Counted from the first letter of the stretch, positions 1 through 8,694 are shown. The stretch is 64,000 bases of DNA from Microcoleus vaginatus_C (GCA_040004035.1 JAMPLN010000016.1), one strand, 5' to 3'. Numbers and translations are program-made. The notes: generated by a model not told the origin, from the sequence alone.

Positions 1-412
1 AAGGTTCGTTTGGGTATGCTTGGCGATAACCTTCGACAACGCCTGCAGTGATGCTGTGTTCGCCTCCGAGAGAGATGACAAATTTATTTTCGGTAACTAG
101 CTGATGCACTGCTGCTTGGGTGACTCGCAGCATTTCTGAGGAGGAAACTGGTTGCCTGTTGCGGGTATCGGCGATCGGCTCTTGTGTATAAATTCCGACA
201 TCGTAGCAAACTTCGGAGTCCAATTCTTCGTCGTAGCACTCGAGTTGATGAGAAGCTTCTAGAAGTTTAGCGGGCCCGTTTTCGCACCCCCGGCGGTAAG
301 TGGTGGTAGCTTCGTAGGGAATTGGCAAGATTACTACTTTGGCGGTGTCGTAGTCTGGTACGATTTCTGACCCCAGAAACGGTACGACAGCAGTGGAAAT
401 GATCGTTGGCAT
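1..412 (-). CDS. speB: Agmatinase/arginase-family ureohydrolase, N-terminal part (gene runs off the window)
   Basis: Reverse-strand reading frame from an ATG at 412 that is open to the window edge, giving about 137 N-terminal residues. The translation starts MPTIISTAVVPFLGSE and contains PIPYEATTTYRRG followed by the ureohydrolase metal-site motif GGEHSIT, whose His is a manganese ligand. These motifs are characteristic of SpeB-type agmatinases, which hydrolyse agmatine to putrescine and urea. The C-terminal metal-binding Asp motifs lie outside the window, so agmatinase versus another ureohydrolase substrate cannot be settled, although the N-terminus resembles cyanobacterial SpeB. It is transcribed divergently from the hydrolase gene at 669. 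Confidence 0.85.
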   Translation of the reverse strand, partial: MPTIISTAVVPFLGSEIVPDYDTAKVVILPIPYEATTTYRRGCENGPAKLLEASHQLECYDEELDSEVCYDVGIYTQEPIADTRNRQPVSSSEMLRVTQAAVHQLVTENKFVISLGGEHSITAGVVEGYRQAYPNEP

Positions 413-504
413 AAGGGAAATTTTAATACAGCAAAGAAGTCAGCAGGTTTAATCGTGACATAATATCGGCTCTAACTGCAAAGGAAGAAGGAAGAGGAAT
501 TAAC

Positions 505-531
505 CGCAGAGGGCGCAGAGGGCGCAGAGGG
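505..531. repeat. Short tandem repeat, 9-mer x3
   Basis: Three perfect copies of CGCAGAGGG in the 256-bp divergent spacer between the agmatinase and hydrolase genes. The rest of the spacer holds only the heptamer repeat at 631-666. Confidence 0.6.
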
Positions 532-630
532 AGGAGGGAAGGGAGGTTTGGGATTTATGTCCTAGCGGTTGCCTCGAATTGCGATACGGTTTGTAGTATT
601 GACTTGAGTTCTTTGCAGTCTTGCATTCAT

Positions 631-666
631 CTAAAATCTAAAATCTAAAATCTAAAATCTAAAATC
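631..666. repeat. Heptamer tandem repeat (STRR type), CTAAAAT x5
   Basis: Five perfect tandem copies of the heptamer CTAAAAT end three bases before the ATG at 669, so the repeat replaces any recognisable Shine-Dalgarno sequence. Heptanucleotide short tandemly repeated repetitive sequences (STRR) are a known feature of filamentous cyanobacterial genomes. Confidence 0.85.
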
Positions 667-668
667 GT

Positions 669-1592
669 ATGACATCTTCTACTCCCACTTCGTCAACTGC
701 TGTTGCACCTCAAACTTGGCTGTGGAAAGGCTTTCCGATTTGCTACCAGGCTGCGGGTTCCCAGGGGCCTGCGGTGGTGTTTGTCCACGGTTTTGGTGCG
801 TCTTGGGGCCACTGGCGCAAGAATTTGCCGGCGCTGGCGGCTGATTGTCGCTGTTATGCGATCGACCTCATCGGTTTTGGCGGTTCTGCTAAACCCGCGC
901 CCAAGCTTGAGATTGACTATACTTTTGAAACTTGGGGACAGCTAATTGCTGATTTTTGTCGGGAAGTTGCGGGCGGGCCGGCTTTTTTGGTGGGAAATTC
1001 GATCGGCTGTGTGGCAATTATGCAAGCTGCAGTGGACTATCCCGATATTGCTGAGGGCGTAATTTTACTCAATTGTTCCCTGCGCTTGCTGCACGATCGC
1101 AAACGCGGCGAATTGCCTTGGTATCGCAGTTTTGGAGCGCCTATCGCACAAAAAGTTTTAAATGTCAAGTGGATAAGTCAATTATTTTTTAAACAATTAG
1201 CAACGCCAAAAACAGTAAAAAAAGTGCTTTTGCAAGCATATCGCCGTCCTGAAGCTGTCAGCGACGAACTGGTAAATATGCTGCTGAAACCTGCCCAAGA
1301 TAGCGGCGCAGTTGAAGTATTTGTGGCATTTATCAGTTATTCTCAAGGCCCGCTACCGGAGGATTTGTTGCCACGTTTAAGCTGTCCGGCTTTGATTTTG
1401 TGGGGGACAGATGACCCTTGGGAGCCGATCGCATTGGGACGAGAATTGGCAAAGTTTCCGGCTGTTGAAAAGTTTATTCCTTTGGAGGGAGTGGGCCATT
1501 GTCCGCAAGATGAAGCGCCGGAATTGGTCAATCCTATTTTACTCGATTGGATTAAAGAGCGATCGGTAATTGCAGAAAATCCGCCCCTTTAA
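669..1592 (+). CDS. Alpha/beta-fold hydrolase, 307 aa
   Basis: Single-domain alpha/beta hydrolase. The oxyanion-hole motif HGFG is at residues 40-43, the nucleophile elbow GNSIG puts Ser111 at the active site, the acid is Asp248 or Asp249 in GTDDPW, and the catalytic His277 sits in GVGHCPQDEAPE. The GNSIG elbow and the length recall the cyanobacterial/plastid branch that includes pheophytinase- and chlorophyll-dephytylase-like enzymes, but the substrate cannot be read from sequence. The ATG abuts a heptamer repeat and has no clear ribosome site, so a slightly later start is possible. The next gene is convergent. Confidence 0.85.
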   Translation: MTSSTPTSSTAVAPQTWLWKGFPICYQAAGSQGPAVVFVHGFGASWGHWRKNLPALAADCRCYAIDLIGFGGSAKPAPKLEIDYTFETWGQLIADFCREVAGGPAFLVGNSIGCVAIMQAAVDYPDIAEGVILLNCSLRLLHDRKRGELPWYRSFGAPIAQKVLNVKWISQLFFKQLATPKTVKKVLLQAYRRPEAVSDELVNMLLKPAQDSGAVEVFVAFISYSQGPLPEDLLPRLSCPALILWGTDDPWEPIALGRELAKFPAVEKFIPLEGVGHCPQDEAPELVNPILLDWIKERSVIAENPPL

Positions 1593-1634
1593 TCAACAAA
1601 GGAATAGGCACTTTAGCTAAGCGATCGGGTTAAC

Positions 1635-2063
1635 TTAGAATTGAGAGTTTTTAGGAGTTGAAGTGGGAGCTATATTTGCGCGATCGCGCCATAGCACCAA
1701 CGGAATGCTTAACGTTCCTAAAATCATTACAACTCCAGTCAGAATCCAAACTAGCACACGATTTGGGCGATAATCACCTCGCTCAATTTGCCAGAATACT
1801 CGATTATAACGCCATGCTGCTAAGGCAATGACCGCAATCCCAAAAACGACCAGACTCAGCCCTAAAGTTTCTGAGTTGAAGAAGGGAGGGGAGGAAACTT
1901 CTTGCTGAGTCACTGTAGCTTGAAATTGACGCAGAAATAAACTGAACCGACTGATCGCAAACCCAAAACCAACTAAAGCCAGTGAAGTTCGTAACCATGC
2001 AAGAAAGGTGCGTTCATTTGCCTGATGTTCCCGCTGTCGGTCTATTTTATCACCCTTGTTCAT
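1635..2063 (-). CDS. DUF202 (YidH-type) small membrane protein, 142 aa
   Basis: The N-terminal cytosolic segment contains ANERTFLAWLRTSLAL, the hallmark of DUF202/YidH proteins, and runs into the first of three predicted membrane helices (roughly residues 25-45, 70-90 and 105-125). Function is unknown. ATG at 2063 is preferred over the in-frame TTG just upstream. The C-terminal tail after the last helix is short and polar. It is convergent with the hydrolase gene at 669. Confidence 0.8.
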   Translation of the reverse strand: MNKGDKIDRQREHQANERTFLAWLRTSLALVGFGFAISRFSLFLRQFQATVTQQEVSSPPFFNSETLGLSLVVFGIAVIALAAWRYNRVFWQIERGDYRPNRVLVWILTGVVMILGTLSIPLVLWRDRANIAPTSTPKNSQF

Positions 2064-2236
2064 CAACCCTACCTTTATAAAATATTTTAAGCTTTCCCTG
2101 GTTGATTATTGTTTCAGTTGAGATGGCGGAGGGAAGTATCGCTATTGCGATCGTGATTCATCATCACAAAAAAATATAGTATCAGTAAATCGACGAAAAA
2201 GCGATCGCCTCCATCTCATACAAACACAAAAGAAGA

Positions 2237-2257
2237 GGACACAGCAATGCTGTGTCC
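2237..2257 (-). terminator. Hairpin downstream of the LCP gene
   Basis: Perfect 9-bp stem GGACACAGC/GCTGTGTCC with a 3-nt loop, 28 bp beyond the LCP stop codon. On the reverse strand it is followed by a T-rich stretch, so it could terminate transcription. Similar hairpins are dispersed in cyanobacterial genomes, so it may equally be a repeat element. Confidence 0.5.
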
Positions 2258-2284
2258 CTACCAATACCCCAGTTATAATCCAGT

Positions 2285-3700
2285 TTAAAAAGACTTAGCC
2301 GCACCGCCGGACTGAGCCTTTTTCTCCAACCAATCCTGACCCAATCTGATTGTCACATCCGACTGCAGAGAACCGGTACTCTCAACCAGCACATCTCCAA
2401 AACCCAAAAACTGGCGAATCGCTTGAGCACCTTTAATATCGCCCTGTTGAGCTACTAGGGTAGTTACCTCCAGCGGTTCGGGCCAAGCTTTATAAACCTG
2501 AACATTCCGATAACCGGCTTGAGTCAAATTATTGACAAAAGCTTCAACAGCCGAGGGATCTCCGGTACTATCTTGAATCGCCACATTCAGAAAAGTCGAA
2601 TCAGCATTCTCAATTTGCCAAGTATTTTGGCCGAAGTCAAAATGTTCCGCCACCATAGTTTCGATGGCATATTGGTCGGGCAACCAAAAACTTGACTTGT
2701 AGTCCTTAGAATCGCTAAATTTACCGGGAACCATCAACATCTGCACGCCAGCGCGATCGGTTTGAGTAGCAAAACCAGCCAAAGCTACCAATTCTTCTAT
2801 ACTCAAATTGGTGTCAAGGTGAGACTGAATCACCGATAAAATCTTCGGTAGTCTAGACAGCAAACCTACATTTACTTCCTGTTCCACAAAAGCCCGCATC
2901 AACAATTGTTGGCGCTGCACCCGCCCAATGTCGCCCAAATCGTCGTGCCGGTAAAGCAAATATTGCACGATTTGTTCGCCGTTGAGCTTCTGCTTGCCCG
3001 CCTTTAAATCTATATATAAATGCTGGCTGTGATCGGTATACTTCATGTCTTTCGGGACATTAATAGTAATGCCACCAAGGGCATCTACCAAACTTTTTAT
3101 GCCATGAATATTAACTGTGACGTAGCGGTCAATTCCCACACCGCCTAGGAGTCCGCTGACTGACTTCGCTGACGAAGCTGGACCCCCGTAGTAATTAGCT
3201 TCGTTTATTTTCACCTCGCCCCTACCTTCAACATAGGTGCGGGTGTCTCGCGGAATGGAAAGCACGCTTAACTTTTTATTTTGAGGGTCAAACCTAACCA
3301 ACAGCATGGTATCGGTTAAGCCCTTAAATGAGTTTTCCCAAACCTCGTGTCCGACATTTTTGTTGACACTTCCTTCGATGTCAGAGGTCAGAACTTTAAG
3401 TCCTAAAACTAAAATATTAACTGGGCGAGTCAGCTCCGGCATTTTCATGTTGAGCTTTGCCATGTCGCCTTGAGAAAATACCGCCGCTTCTTCAGGGCTC
3501 AACTTTTGTTGCTGAAGCGGCGTTGTGGAAAGGGACACCGCTAGCAACGCTCCGGCTGTCGCTGAGAGCATTGCTACTCCCGCCAAACCAAAACCAAAAC
3601 CCAGCCAGCGGCCTCGATGGGGCTGGGAAGCTTTTTTGGTTGCAGGTTGAGCAGTTGATTGTTGGATAGGGTCTTGATTAGGAATTTTTTGAGCTGGCAC
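2285..3700 (-). CDS. LytR-CpsA-Psr (LCP) family protein with LytR C-terminal domain
   Basis: LCP enzymes transfer lipid-linked glycopolymers to the cell wall from outside the membrane. The order is a basic cytosolic tail, one membrane helix (GFGFGLAGVAMLSATAGALLA, about residues 35-55), then the LCP domain with the pyrophosphate-binding Arg/Asp motifs SIPRDTRTY, KINEANYYGG and YRHDDLGDIGRVQRQQ, and a C-terminal LytR_C domain (about the last 100 residues). I prefer GTG at 3700 because GAGGA lies 5 nt upstream; an open frame continues to a TTG at 3742. It probably modifies envelope polysaccharide or peptidoglycan. The small membrane gene at 3805 is just upstream on the same strand. Confidence 0.9.
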   Translation of the reverse strand: MPAQKIPNQDPIQQSTAQPATKKASQPHRGRWLGFGFGLAGVAMLSATAGALLAVSLSTTPLQQQKLSPEEAAVFSQGDMAKLNMKMPELTRPVNILVLGLKVLTSDIEGSVNKNVGHEVWENSFKGLTDTMLLVRFDPQNKKLSVLSIPRDTRTYVEGRGEVKINEANYYGGPASSAKSVSGLLGGVGIDRYVTVNIHGIKSLVDALGGITINVPKDMKYTDHSQHLYIDLKAGKQKLNGEQIVQYLLYRHDDLGDIGRVQRQQLLMRAFVEQEVNVGLLSRLPKILSVIQSHLDTNLSIEELVALAGFATQTDRAGVQMLMVPGKFSDSKDYKSSFWLPDQYAIETMVAEHFDFGQNTWQIENADSTFLNVAIQDSTGDPSAVEAFVNNLTQAGYRNVQVYKAWPEPLEVTTLVAQQGDIKGAQAIRQFLGFGDVLVESTGSLQSDVTIRLGQDWLEKKAQSGGAAKSF

Positions 3701-3804
3701 TGGCTTCCTCACACACAACAAAAATAAAAAAGATAATGGCAATATGTAGTATCAAGCTGAAGACGCACTCAATCAATAGGGTAGGGGCTTAAAAGAACCC
3801 TAAA

Positions 3805-4179
3805 TTATGATAAATGTTTGCCTACTACTTGCTCGGCTACGCGACTAATTCCGGGCAACCATAGCGGTTGACGCTTCCAGAGGCGAACCATCAGTCCCAG
3901 AGCAACGATGAAATAGCTGGTGGTTAGCAGGCTACTCATTAATAACATGGGAAGTGTCGGAGATTCCGCAGAAATCGCTCCAGCTTCTAAAAGAATATGT
4001 CCTAAGAGCCAACTAAAAGCAAGGGCAATTGCCAATCGGCTGATGGCTTTGCGTTCGGGACTACCCTGACGGCGGTAAAGAGTCCACAGGGCGGGGAAAA
4101 AGCCGATGACGGGGATCATTAATACAAACAGACTGGCACGATCGAGTTCAGGATTTTCTAAGGGATCTGTTCTTTTCAT
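3805..4179 (-). CDS. Small cyanobacterial membrane protein, 124 aa
   Basis: Not recognised by name. It has three predicted membrane helices: around residues 17-35 (SLFVLMIPVIGFFPALWTLY), 48-66 (LAIALAFSWLLGHILLEAG) and 77-100. The Tyr-Arg-Arg-Gln-Gly stretch between helices 1 and 2 is positively charged and probably cytosolic. It starts at ATG 4179 and lies about 100 bp upstream of the LCP gene on the same strand, so co-transcription and an envelope role are plausible, but no function can be assigned. Confidence 0.65.
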   Translation of the reverse strand: MKRTDPLENPELDRASLFVLMIPVIGFFPALWTLYRRQGSPERKAISRLAIALAFSWLLGHILLEAGAISAESPTLPMLLMSSLLTTSYFIVALGLMVRLWKRQPLWLPGISRVAEQVVGKHLS

Positions 4180-4424
4180 AATTCGGTACTCAAAATTTGC
4201 AGAAGGTCAGATTTTGCACACAAGTTATTTGTTAGAGGGAAAATTTATATCCTAAACCAAAATTCGGAGAGCTGGGCTGGTGCGCGATCGCCAAACTTGT
4301 CTGTCAGAGGCAAAATTTTTCTGCCCTCCCAATCTCGCGACCGATCATTGGCAACTTTTCGACCCGGAGACCCGTATTTTGATAAACTGGATACAGCACA
4401 GCAGACAGGAGAACAGACTTAGCC

Positions 4425-5126
4425 ATGACCCAATCCCAAAAACCAATCGTTATTGCTCCATCCATATTATCAGCCGATTTTAGCCGTCTTGGAGAAGAGA
4501 TTCAGGCTGTCGATCGAGCTGGGGCTGACTGGATTCACGTAGATGTGATGGACGGTCGCTTTGTTCCTAATATTACTATCGGGCCGCTGATTGTTGAGGC
4601 AATTCGCCCCGTTACTACCAAGGTGATCGATGTCCACTTGATGATTGTGGAGCCGGAGAAGTACGTCGAGGACTTCGCTAAGGCTGGTGCTGACATTATT
4701 TCGGTTCACGCCGAGCATAATGCTTCGCCTCACTTGCACCGCACCCTCGGCCAAATTCGGGAATTGGGCAAAATGGCTGGTGTGGTTCTGAATCCTTCGA
4801 CGCCGCTGGAGTTGATAGAGTACGTGCTGGAACTTTGCGATTTGGTGCTGATTATGAGCGTCAATCCAGGCTTTGGTGGTCAAAGTTTTATCCCGGCTGT
4901 TTTGCCGAAAATTCGCCAGTTGCGTAAAATGTGCGACGACAAGGGCCTCGATCCTTGGATTGAGGTAGATGGCGGTTTGAAGGGGAACAATACTTGGCAG
5001 GTTCTGGAAGCGGGCGCAAATGCGATCGTCGCTGGTTCTGCTGTGTTTAAGGCGAATGATTACGCAGCGGCGATCGAGGGTATCCGCCACAGCAAGCGTC
5101 CGACTCCTGAGTTGGCTGCGGTTTAA
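4425..5126 (+). CDS. rpe: Ribulose-phosphate 3-epimerase
   Basis: Interconverts ribulose 5-phosphate and xylulose 5-phosphate in the Calvin cycle and the oxidative pentose phosphate pathway. It is a 233-aa TIM barrel of normal family length. The signature APSILSADF opens the protein; metal and catalytic residues are visible as His38, Asp40 (HVDVMDG), His71 (DVHLMI) and Asp182 (EVDGGL), and SVNPGFGGQ forms the phosphate loop. A strong rho-independent terminator follows at 5158. The gene looks monocistronic. Confidence 0.96.
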   Translation: MTQSQKPIVIAPSILSADFSRLGEEIQAVDRAGADWIHVDVMDGRFVPNITIGPLIVEAIRPVTTKVIDVHLMIVEPEKYVEDFAKAGADIISVHAEHNASPHLHRTLGQIRELGKMAGVVLNPSTPLELIEYVLELCDLVLIMSVNPGFGGQSFIPAVLPKIRQLRKMCDDKGLDPWIEVDGGLKGNNTWQVLEAGANAIVAGSAVFKANDYAAAIEGIRHSKRPTPELAAV

Positions 5127-5157
5127 TCAAAGATTTTTCGAGTTTTTCTGGTTTTTC

Positions 5158-5192
5158 TCGTTCCCAGCCCAAGCAGGCTGGGAACGAATTTT
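5158..5192 (+). terminator. Rho-independent terminator after rpe
   Basis: A 12-bp perfect stem (TCGTTCCCAGCC with its complement) closed by a 6-nt loop is followed by ATTTTTAG. It lies 32 bp past the rpe stop. The GTTCCCAGCC...GGCTGGGAAC sequence also belongs to a hairpin family dispersed in related genomes. Confidence 0.75.
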
Positions 5193-5222
5193 TAGACTCG
5201 GTTTCCAAGAGTCATCAATTAT

Positions 5223-6005
5223 TTATTTCGAGACAGAGGCGAGAATGCTTTCCATCTCAGCAAGCTCGATCGCCCCGGAGAATGTTTGGCCGTTCATAAT
5301 AAAAAATGGAGTGCCTTCAATCCCCAGTTGTTGAGCAAGTTGCACGTCTTTCTGAATGGCGGCTTCGGCAGCAGGGCTGTTGCGATCGGTGTTGAATTTA
5401 TCTAATTTTAGATTGAGCTTTTGGGCGATCGATGCGTACAATGGTTCGCCTAACTCTTTCTGTCCTTCAAACAAAGCGCTGTAGTATTCCCAAAATTTGC
5501 CCTGCTGTTGGGCAGCCCAAGCTGCTTTAGCTGCTGGCAGCGCTTGAGGGTGAATTGAAGTCAAGGGAAAATGCTTGTAAGCTAAAGTAACTTTGTCTTG
5601 GTGCTTTGCCATAAACTGCTTGACAGTATCGTGAGCGCGCGCGCAAAACGGACATTGAAAGTCAGAGAATTCTAAAAGTACAATTTGCTGCGAAGCTGAA
5701 CCCGTGGTGGGAGAATCCCCGATAGAAGATTTGGGATTAGTTTTCATCTCCTGCAAAAATGACTGCTGCGCTGCTTTGAGAGACTGCTGCTGCTGTTGCT
5801 GGTACGCTTGTACCGACTCTATAATTGCTTGCGGGTTTTCGCGGATAATCTGCAATACTTGCTCTTTCAACTTGGGATCGACTGAATTGCCAGCCACTGA
5901 CTGGGCGGGGGAACAACCGATAAATACAAGGCAACCTGCCAGGAGTACAGCCAAGCAGAAGGCTTGCTGGCTGCGGAGTTTTCGCCAAATAGTGGATACG
6001 TTCAT
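5223..6005 (-). CDS. DsbA-like thiol-disulfide oxidoreductase, probable lipoprotein
   Basis: Thioredoxin-fold protein with the redox motif Cys118-Pro-Phe-Cys121 in EFSDFQCPFCARAH and the cis-Pro loop GTPFFIMNG near the C-terminus, as in the DSBA/BdbD group that introduces or shuffles disulfides outside the cytoplasm. The N-terminus is a signal sequence with two possible lipobox cysteines, Cys25 (LLAGC) and Cys31 (FIGC), so it is probably anchored to a membrane. A Gln-rich helical linker (residues 55-90) precedes the fold. ATG at 6005 is the natural start. It is convergent with rpe. Confidence 0.88.
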   Translation of the reverse strand: MNVSTIWRKLRSQQAFCLAVLLAGCLVFIGCSPAQSVAGNSVDPKLKEQVLQIIRENPQAIIESVQAYQQQQQQSLKAAQQSFLQEMKTNPKSSIGDSPTTGSASQQIVLLEFSDFQCPFCARAHDTVKQFMAKHQDKVTLAYKHFPLTSIHPQALPAAKAAWAAQQQGKFWEYYSALFEGQKELGEPLYASIAQKLNLKLDKFNTDRNSPAAEAAIQKDVQLAQQLGIEGTPFFIMNGQTFSGAIELAEMESILASVSK

Positions 6006-6254
6006 CTTTTTTTCTGATTCACAGCAACACTTAATCCTACATTTAATTTTGCGGAGTGTCAGGTATACCGCTGTTGACTGCTGTCGAGCTATTTTTAGCT
6101 TTCAGCAATAATTAGCCATTGGCAATCGGTAATTCGTAGTCGGTAATTTGCAAGGGGTGTTAATCACCTGAACACCGACTAACCTAATAATTAAGATTTA
6201 AATTATTGGAATTTATTATAATATAATTTCCCCTCAAACGACCCAATAAAAAAT

Positions 6255-6314
6255 GTTTGTAGTTAAGACTTTAGTCCTGAGCAGATTCTGATCACTAAAG
6301 TCTTAACTACAAAC
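6255..6314. repeat. Long inverted repeat, 21-bp perfect arms
   Basis: Arms at 6255-6275 (GTTTGTAGTTAAGACTTTAGT) are repeated exactly in inverse at 6294-6314 around an 18-nt loop. There is no poly-T tail, so it looks like a dispersed palindromic element or tiny MITE rather than a terminator. It lies in the 428-bp gene-free stretch 6006-6433. Confidence 0.8.
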
Positions 6315-6353
6315 GCGCTCACGGTTATTTTACTACAGGACTAGATATAAAAA

Positions 6354-6389
6354 ATAAAAGGACGATCGCCCCGGCGATCGTCCTTTTAT
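6354..6389. terminator. Bidirectional terminator hairpin with HIP1-like core
   Basis: A 17-bp arm (ATAAAAGGACGATCGCC) is followed after 2 nt by its inverse, giving an A-rich side and a T-rich side. It ends 45 bp below the stop of the reverse-strand gene at 6434 and would terminate it. The rest of 6006-6433 is AT-rich and shows no convincing gene. Confidence 0.75.
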
Positions 6390-6433
6390 ATACTGCACGT
6401 ATTATCAGCTTTTAAACTGGTCTGAATCCGAGA

Positions 6434-6946
6434 CTATTTGCGGTTGTTGAGCCATTTAGCCGCAACTATTCCCAAAATACCCGCCACAACGGGATTGCCC
6501 AAAAACTTCATCAAACTCGGCTGTTCTGCCAGCACTTCTTGGAAAATATCCGGGTGATTGTGATAGGTAAACGAAGCCAGCTTGGTAACATCGTCAGCAT
6601 TCATACGGCTGGCGTGGTGGGTAGAAAGTCCTAGCTGCTTTTCCAATTTGCGATCGTCCAATCCTCTCTTCCCCAAATGCTTGAAGAATTCCCGCGCCAC
6701 GTCGTCGCGTTCGTTGGGCTTAATTTGGGCGATCGCCTTTTGCAATTCCGGTTCCAACTGAGCCGGCGGGAGGGAGTCGTGATTCAGGGAACGCCCGAAT
6801 AATTGTTTGCGCTGAGCCGGCGAAGTTCTCTGAGCAAAATCGTCAAAGTTTTCGTAATCTTCACCAGTTGTCTCCGGCATCATTTCTCGATCGCCCTGGG
6901 CTAAATCGTTCATGATTTGACGCTTGTAATTATCGCTGCTACTCAT
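6434..6946 (-). CDS. Conserved-looking hypothetical protein, 170 aa
   Basis: I do not recognise the family. The N-terminal half is acidic and disordered-looking (EDYENFDDFAQRTSP), followed by a charged helical region (about residues 65-125) and a C-terminal hydrophobic Gly/Ala/Ile helix, FLGNPVVAGILGIVAAKWL, that could anchor or insert in a membrane. ATG at 6946 has a weak GAGAG ribosome site. It heads a group of small reverse-strand genes (lipoprotein, CsbD, 68-aa protein), each with its own spacer, which suggests a stress-related neighbourhood rather than a tight operon. Confidence 0.65.
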   Translation of the reverse strand: MSSSDNYKRQIMNDLAQGDREMMPETTGEDYENFDDFAQRTSPAQRKQLFGRSLNHDSLPPAQLEPELQKAIAQIKPNERDDVAREFFKHLGKRGLDDRKLEKQLGLSTHHASRMNADDVTKLASFTYHNHPDIFQEVLAEQPSLMKFLGNPVVAGILGIVAAKWLNNRK

Positions 6947-7062
6947 GGTAACTCTCTTCCAATCTACACAACATTTCAGTCTTAAATTGAGATGATTTCG
7001 ACTTCAAAAAACTGCGGAATATTAAACCGCCACGCGGCTATCATTTAAGCTTGCTAACCCGG

Positions 7063-7506
7063 TCAAGACTTGTATTCAATCTGATTTGATTGCTGGTCGT
7101 ACTTAGCAGTCAAAATCAGTTTCTTGTCAGGAGCGTAAACCAAAACACTTACATCCTGATTTGGGAAATTGCGGTGAAAACCTTGTGCTAAAGATTTCGC
7201 CAAATCTTTTACTTCAGTCGGGCGGACTTGCGGGGTAATTACAACTCCCAATTTGTTATTGTCGCGGACGTAAGCATCCTGAACCAAGCCCTTAGCGGTC
7301 TTTGTTACCCATTGACCAAAATCTTGACCTGCGGCGGTATTGCCACGTTCTAGCTGCGCGTAATAACCCTGACTGCCACCAATTGCTACAGGTACATCAG
7401 TCGGTTTTTGCGTTGAAATACTGGGCGCGCAGGCAGTCGTAACAGCCAGCATTAATACCAAGAGTACGCCCGCAATTATTTTGCGACTCTGCTGCAATAA
7501 ACTCAC
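7063..7506 (-). CDS. Small lipoprotein of unknown function, 147 aa
   Basis: GTG start at 7506 is supported by GGAGG upstream. The signal peptide ends in a lipobox (VTTAC, Cys26), predicting a membrane-anchored lipoprotein. The mature part has a conserved-looking body (GQDFGQWVTKTAKGL; VVITPQVRPTEVKDLAKSLAQGF) ending in beta-rich sequence. I cannot name the family. Its placement between an unknown gene and a CsbD gene suggests envelope or stress biology, by association only. Confidence 0.7.
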   Translation of the reverse strand: MSLLQQSRKIIAGVLLVLMLAVTTACAPSISTQKPTDVPVAIGGSQGYYAQLERGNTAAGQDFGQWVTKTAKGLVQDAYVRDNNKLGVVITPQVRPTEVKDLAKSLAQGFHRNFPNQDVSVLVYAPDKKLILTAKYDQQSNQIEYKS

Positions 7507-7583
7507 CTTTTTTCCTCCGTTCTGAAAACAAGTTGAATATTTGAAAGGGTCAGGTTGTTCGACCCTCTCAATTAGGATGAGGC

Positions 7584-7766
7584 TTAGTCTAGTTTCTTTT
7601 TGAGCTCATCTTTTACATCTTCGATGGCATGACCAGCTTCAGCTTTTGCCTGCTTGGCTTTGCCTTCTGCTTTATCCTTCGGGTCGCCAGTAACATTACC
7701 TAGGGCTTCTTGAGCAGCGCCTGCGATGTTATTGCCAGTTGCCTTTGCTCTATCTTCAGTGCTCAT
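7584..7766 (-). CDS. CsbD-family small stress protein
   Basis: 60-aa highly charged helical protein with the CsbD-type pattern (ATGNNIAGAAQEALGNVTGD followed by repeated KAEGKAKQAKAE). CsbD proteins are induced by general stress in many bacteria; their molecular role is unknown. ATG at 7766 is preceded by AGGGAGA. It lies about 80 bp downstream of the next small gene's spacer and is read in the same direction. Confidence 0.85.
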   Translation of the reverse strand: MSTEDRAKATGNNIAGAAQEALGNVTGDPKDKAEGKAKQAKAEAGHAIEDVKDELKKKLD

Positions 7767-8090
7767 GGTTTTCTCCCTATCTGTATCTAATCCGACATTT
7801 TTTACTTAATAAACTCATCATAGGTAACTAGGAGCTGCGTTGCACTCTACCTCTAGGAAGAAACAATGAAGAAAAAATGAAGAGGGAACATGAAAGATGG
7901 AAAAATTATTTTTCAATTTTAGACGGACTGCCACTCTCATACTTACCGGCTTTTTTTACCGTTTCTGCTGGCTGCAATCAACTATTTTTGTAAAAAACTG
8001 CTGGAGGGTTGCCCGTGCGTCCCAGACTATTTTTTTAAACCCAAAAGAATTTATGCTTGTTAAATTTTATTTAATTCTGCCTTAAAAAGG
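7767..8090. other. Gap, no convincing gene
   Basis: AT-rich spacer. A 62-codon forward frame at 7897-8085 has no ribosome site, runs against the direction of both neighbours and shows no recognisable protein pattern, so I left it out. The spacer must contain the promoter of the CsbD gene. Confidence 0.5.
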
Positions 8091-8125
8091 CGGGTGTGGG
8101 GAAGACCGCATCTTACCCACACCCG
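8091..8125 (-). terminator. Terminator of the 68-aa protein gene
   Basis: Perfect 10-bp stem CGGGTGTGGG/CCCACACCCG around a 15-nt loop, 20 bp beyond the reverse-strand stop at 8145. On the reverse strand it runs into CCTTTTTA. Confidence 0.75.
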
Positions 8126-8144
8126 AAAAAATTCCGTATTAGTT

Positions 8145-8351
8145 TTAATCTACCTTATGATGACATTCTTCATCTATTTTGTGCTGCAGTTCTTCTTTCA
8201 ACTGTTCGACAGCGCGCATAGTTTGAGCATCTTCTTGTTTTTGCGGGCCCAGGGCTTTTTCTGTTTCCTCACCGAGCAATATTTCCCTAGATTTTGGTAG
8301 CGTGACTTGGTTTTCGCTGCCAGTCTGGGTCGCGTTTTCTTGACTATTCAT
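8145..8351 (-). CDS. Small charged protein, 68 aa, unknown function
   Basis: The start is set at ATG 8351 because GGGGA lies about 8 nt upstream; the frame stays open to a TTG at 8375. The product is hydrophilic and helical (AQTMRAVEQLKEELQHKIDEECHHKVD at its C-terminus, with a His/Cys cluster that might bind metal). Its own terminator follows. Size, charge and position beside CsbD suggest another small stress protein, but the family is not recognised. Confidence 0.6.
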   Translation of the reverse strand: MNSQENATQTGSENQVTLPKSREILLGEETEKALGPQKQEDAQTMRAVEQLKEELQHKIDEECHHKVD

Positions 8352-8694
8352 TAGTTTTTCCCCTATTGTTTGCAAAATTTATTTTTAACAAGGGTACTTA
8401 GAAGTTAACCTTATATTTATCATAAGGGAAATCACGAACACTTCCCTCTGTCTGAAGGGAGATAGGGGCTGGTGAAGAGTTTTGAGTTTTGAGTTTTATA
8501 GTTAAGATAAATTACGGAAACTGCCATTAGCCCCAAAGGAGATAGGTGAAGGGGAATAGTGCGTGAGATTGCTTGGTGAGTCGCAAGGCGCGGGCAGTGA
8601 AGGAGTTGGGAAAGGGGAGGAGGGGGGAGAATTTTTCTGCGGCGCGATCGCCATAAGTACCTTTTGTCGTTTGTTAGATGAGGCTGTTTCGACA

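Noticed and set aside
7897..8085. 62-codon forward frame
   Set aside because: AT-rich, no ribosome site, opposite to its neighbours and no family pattern.
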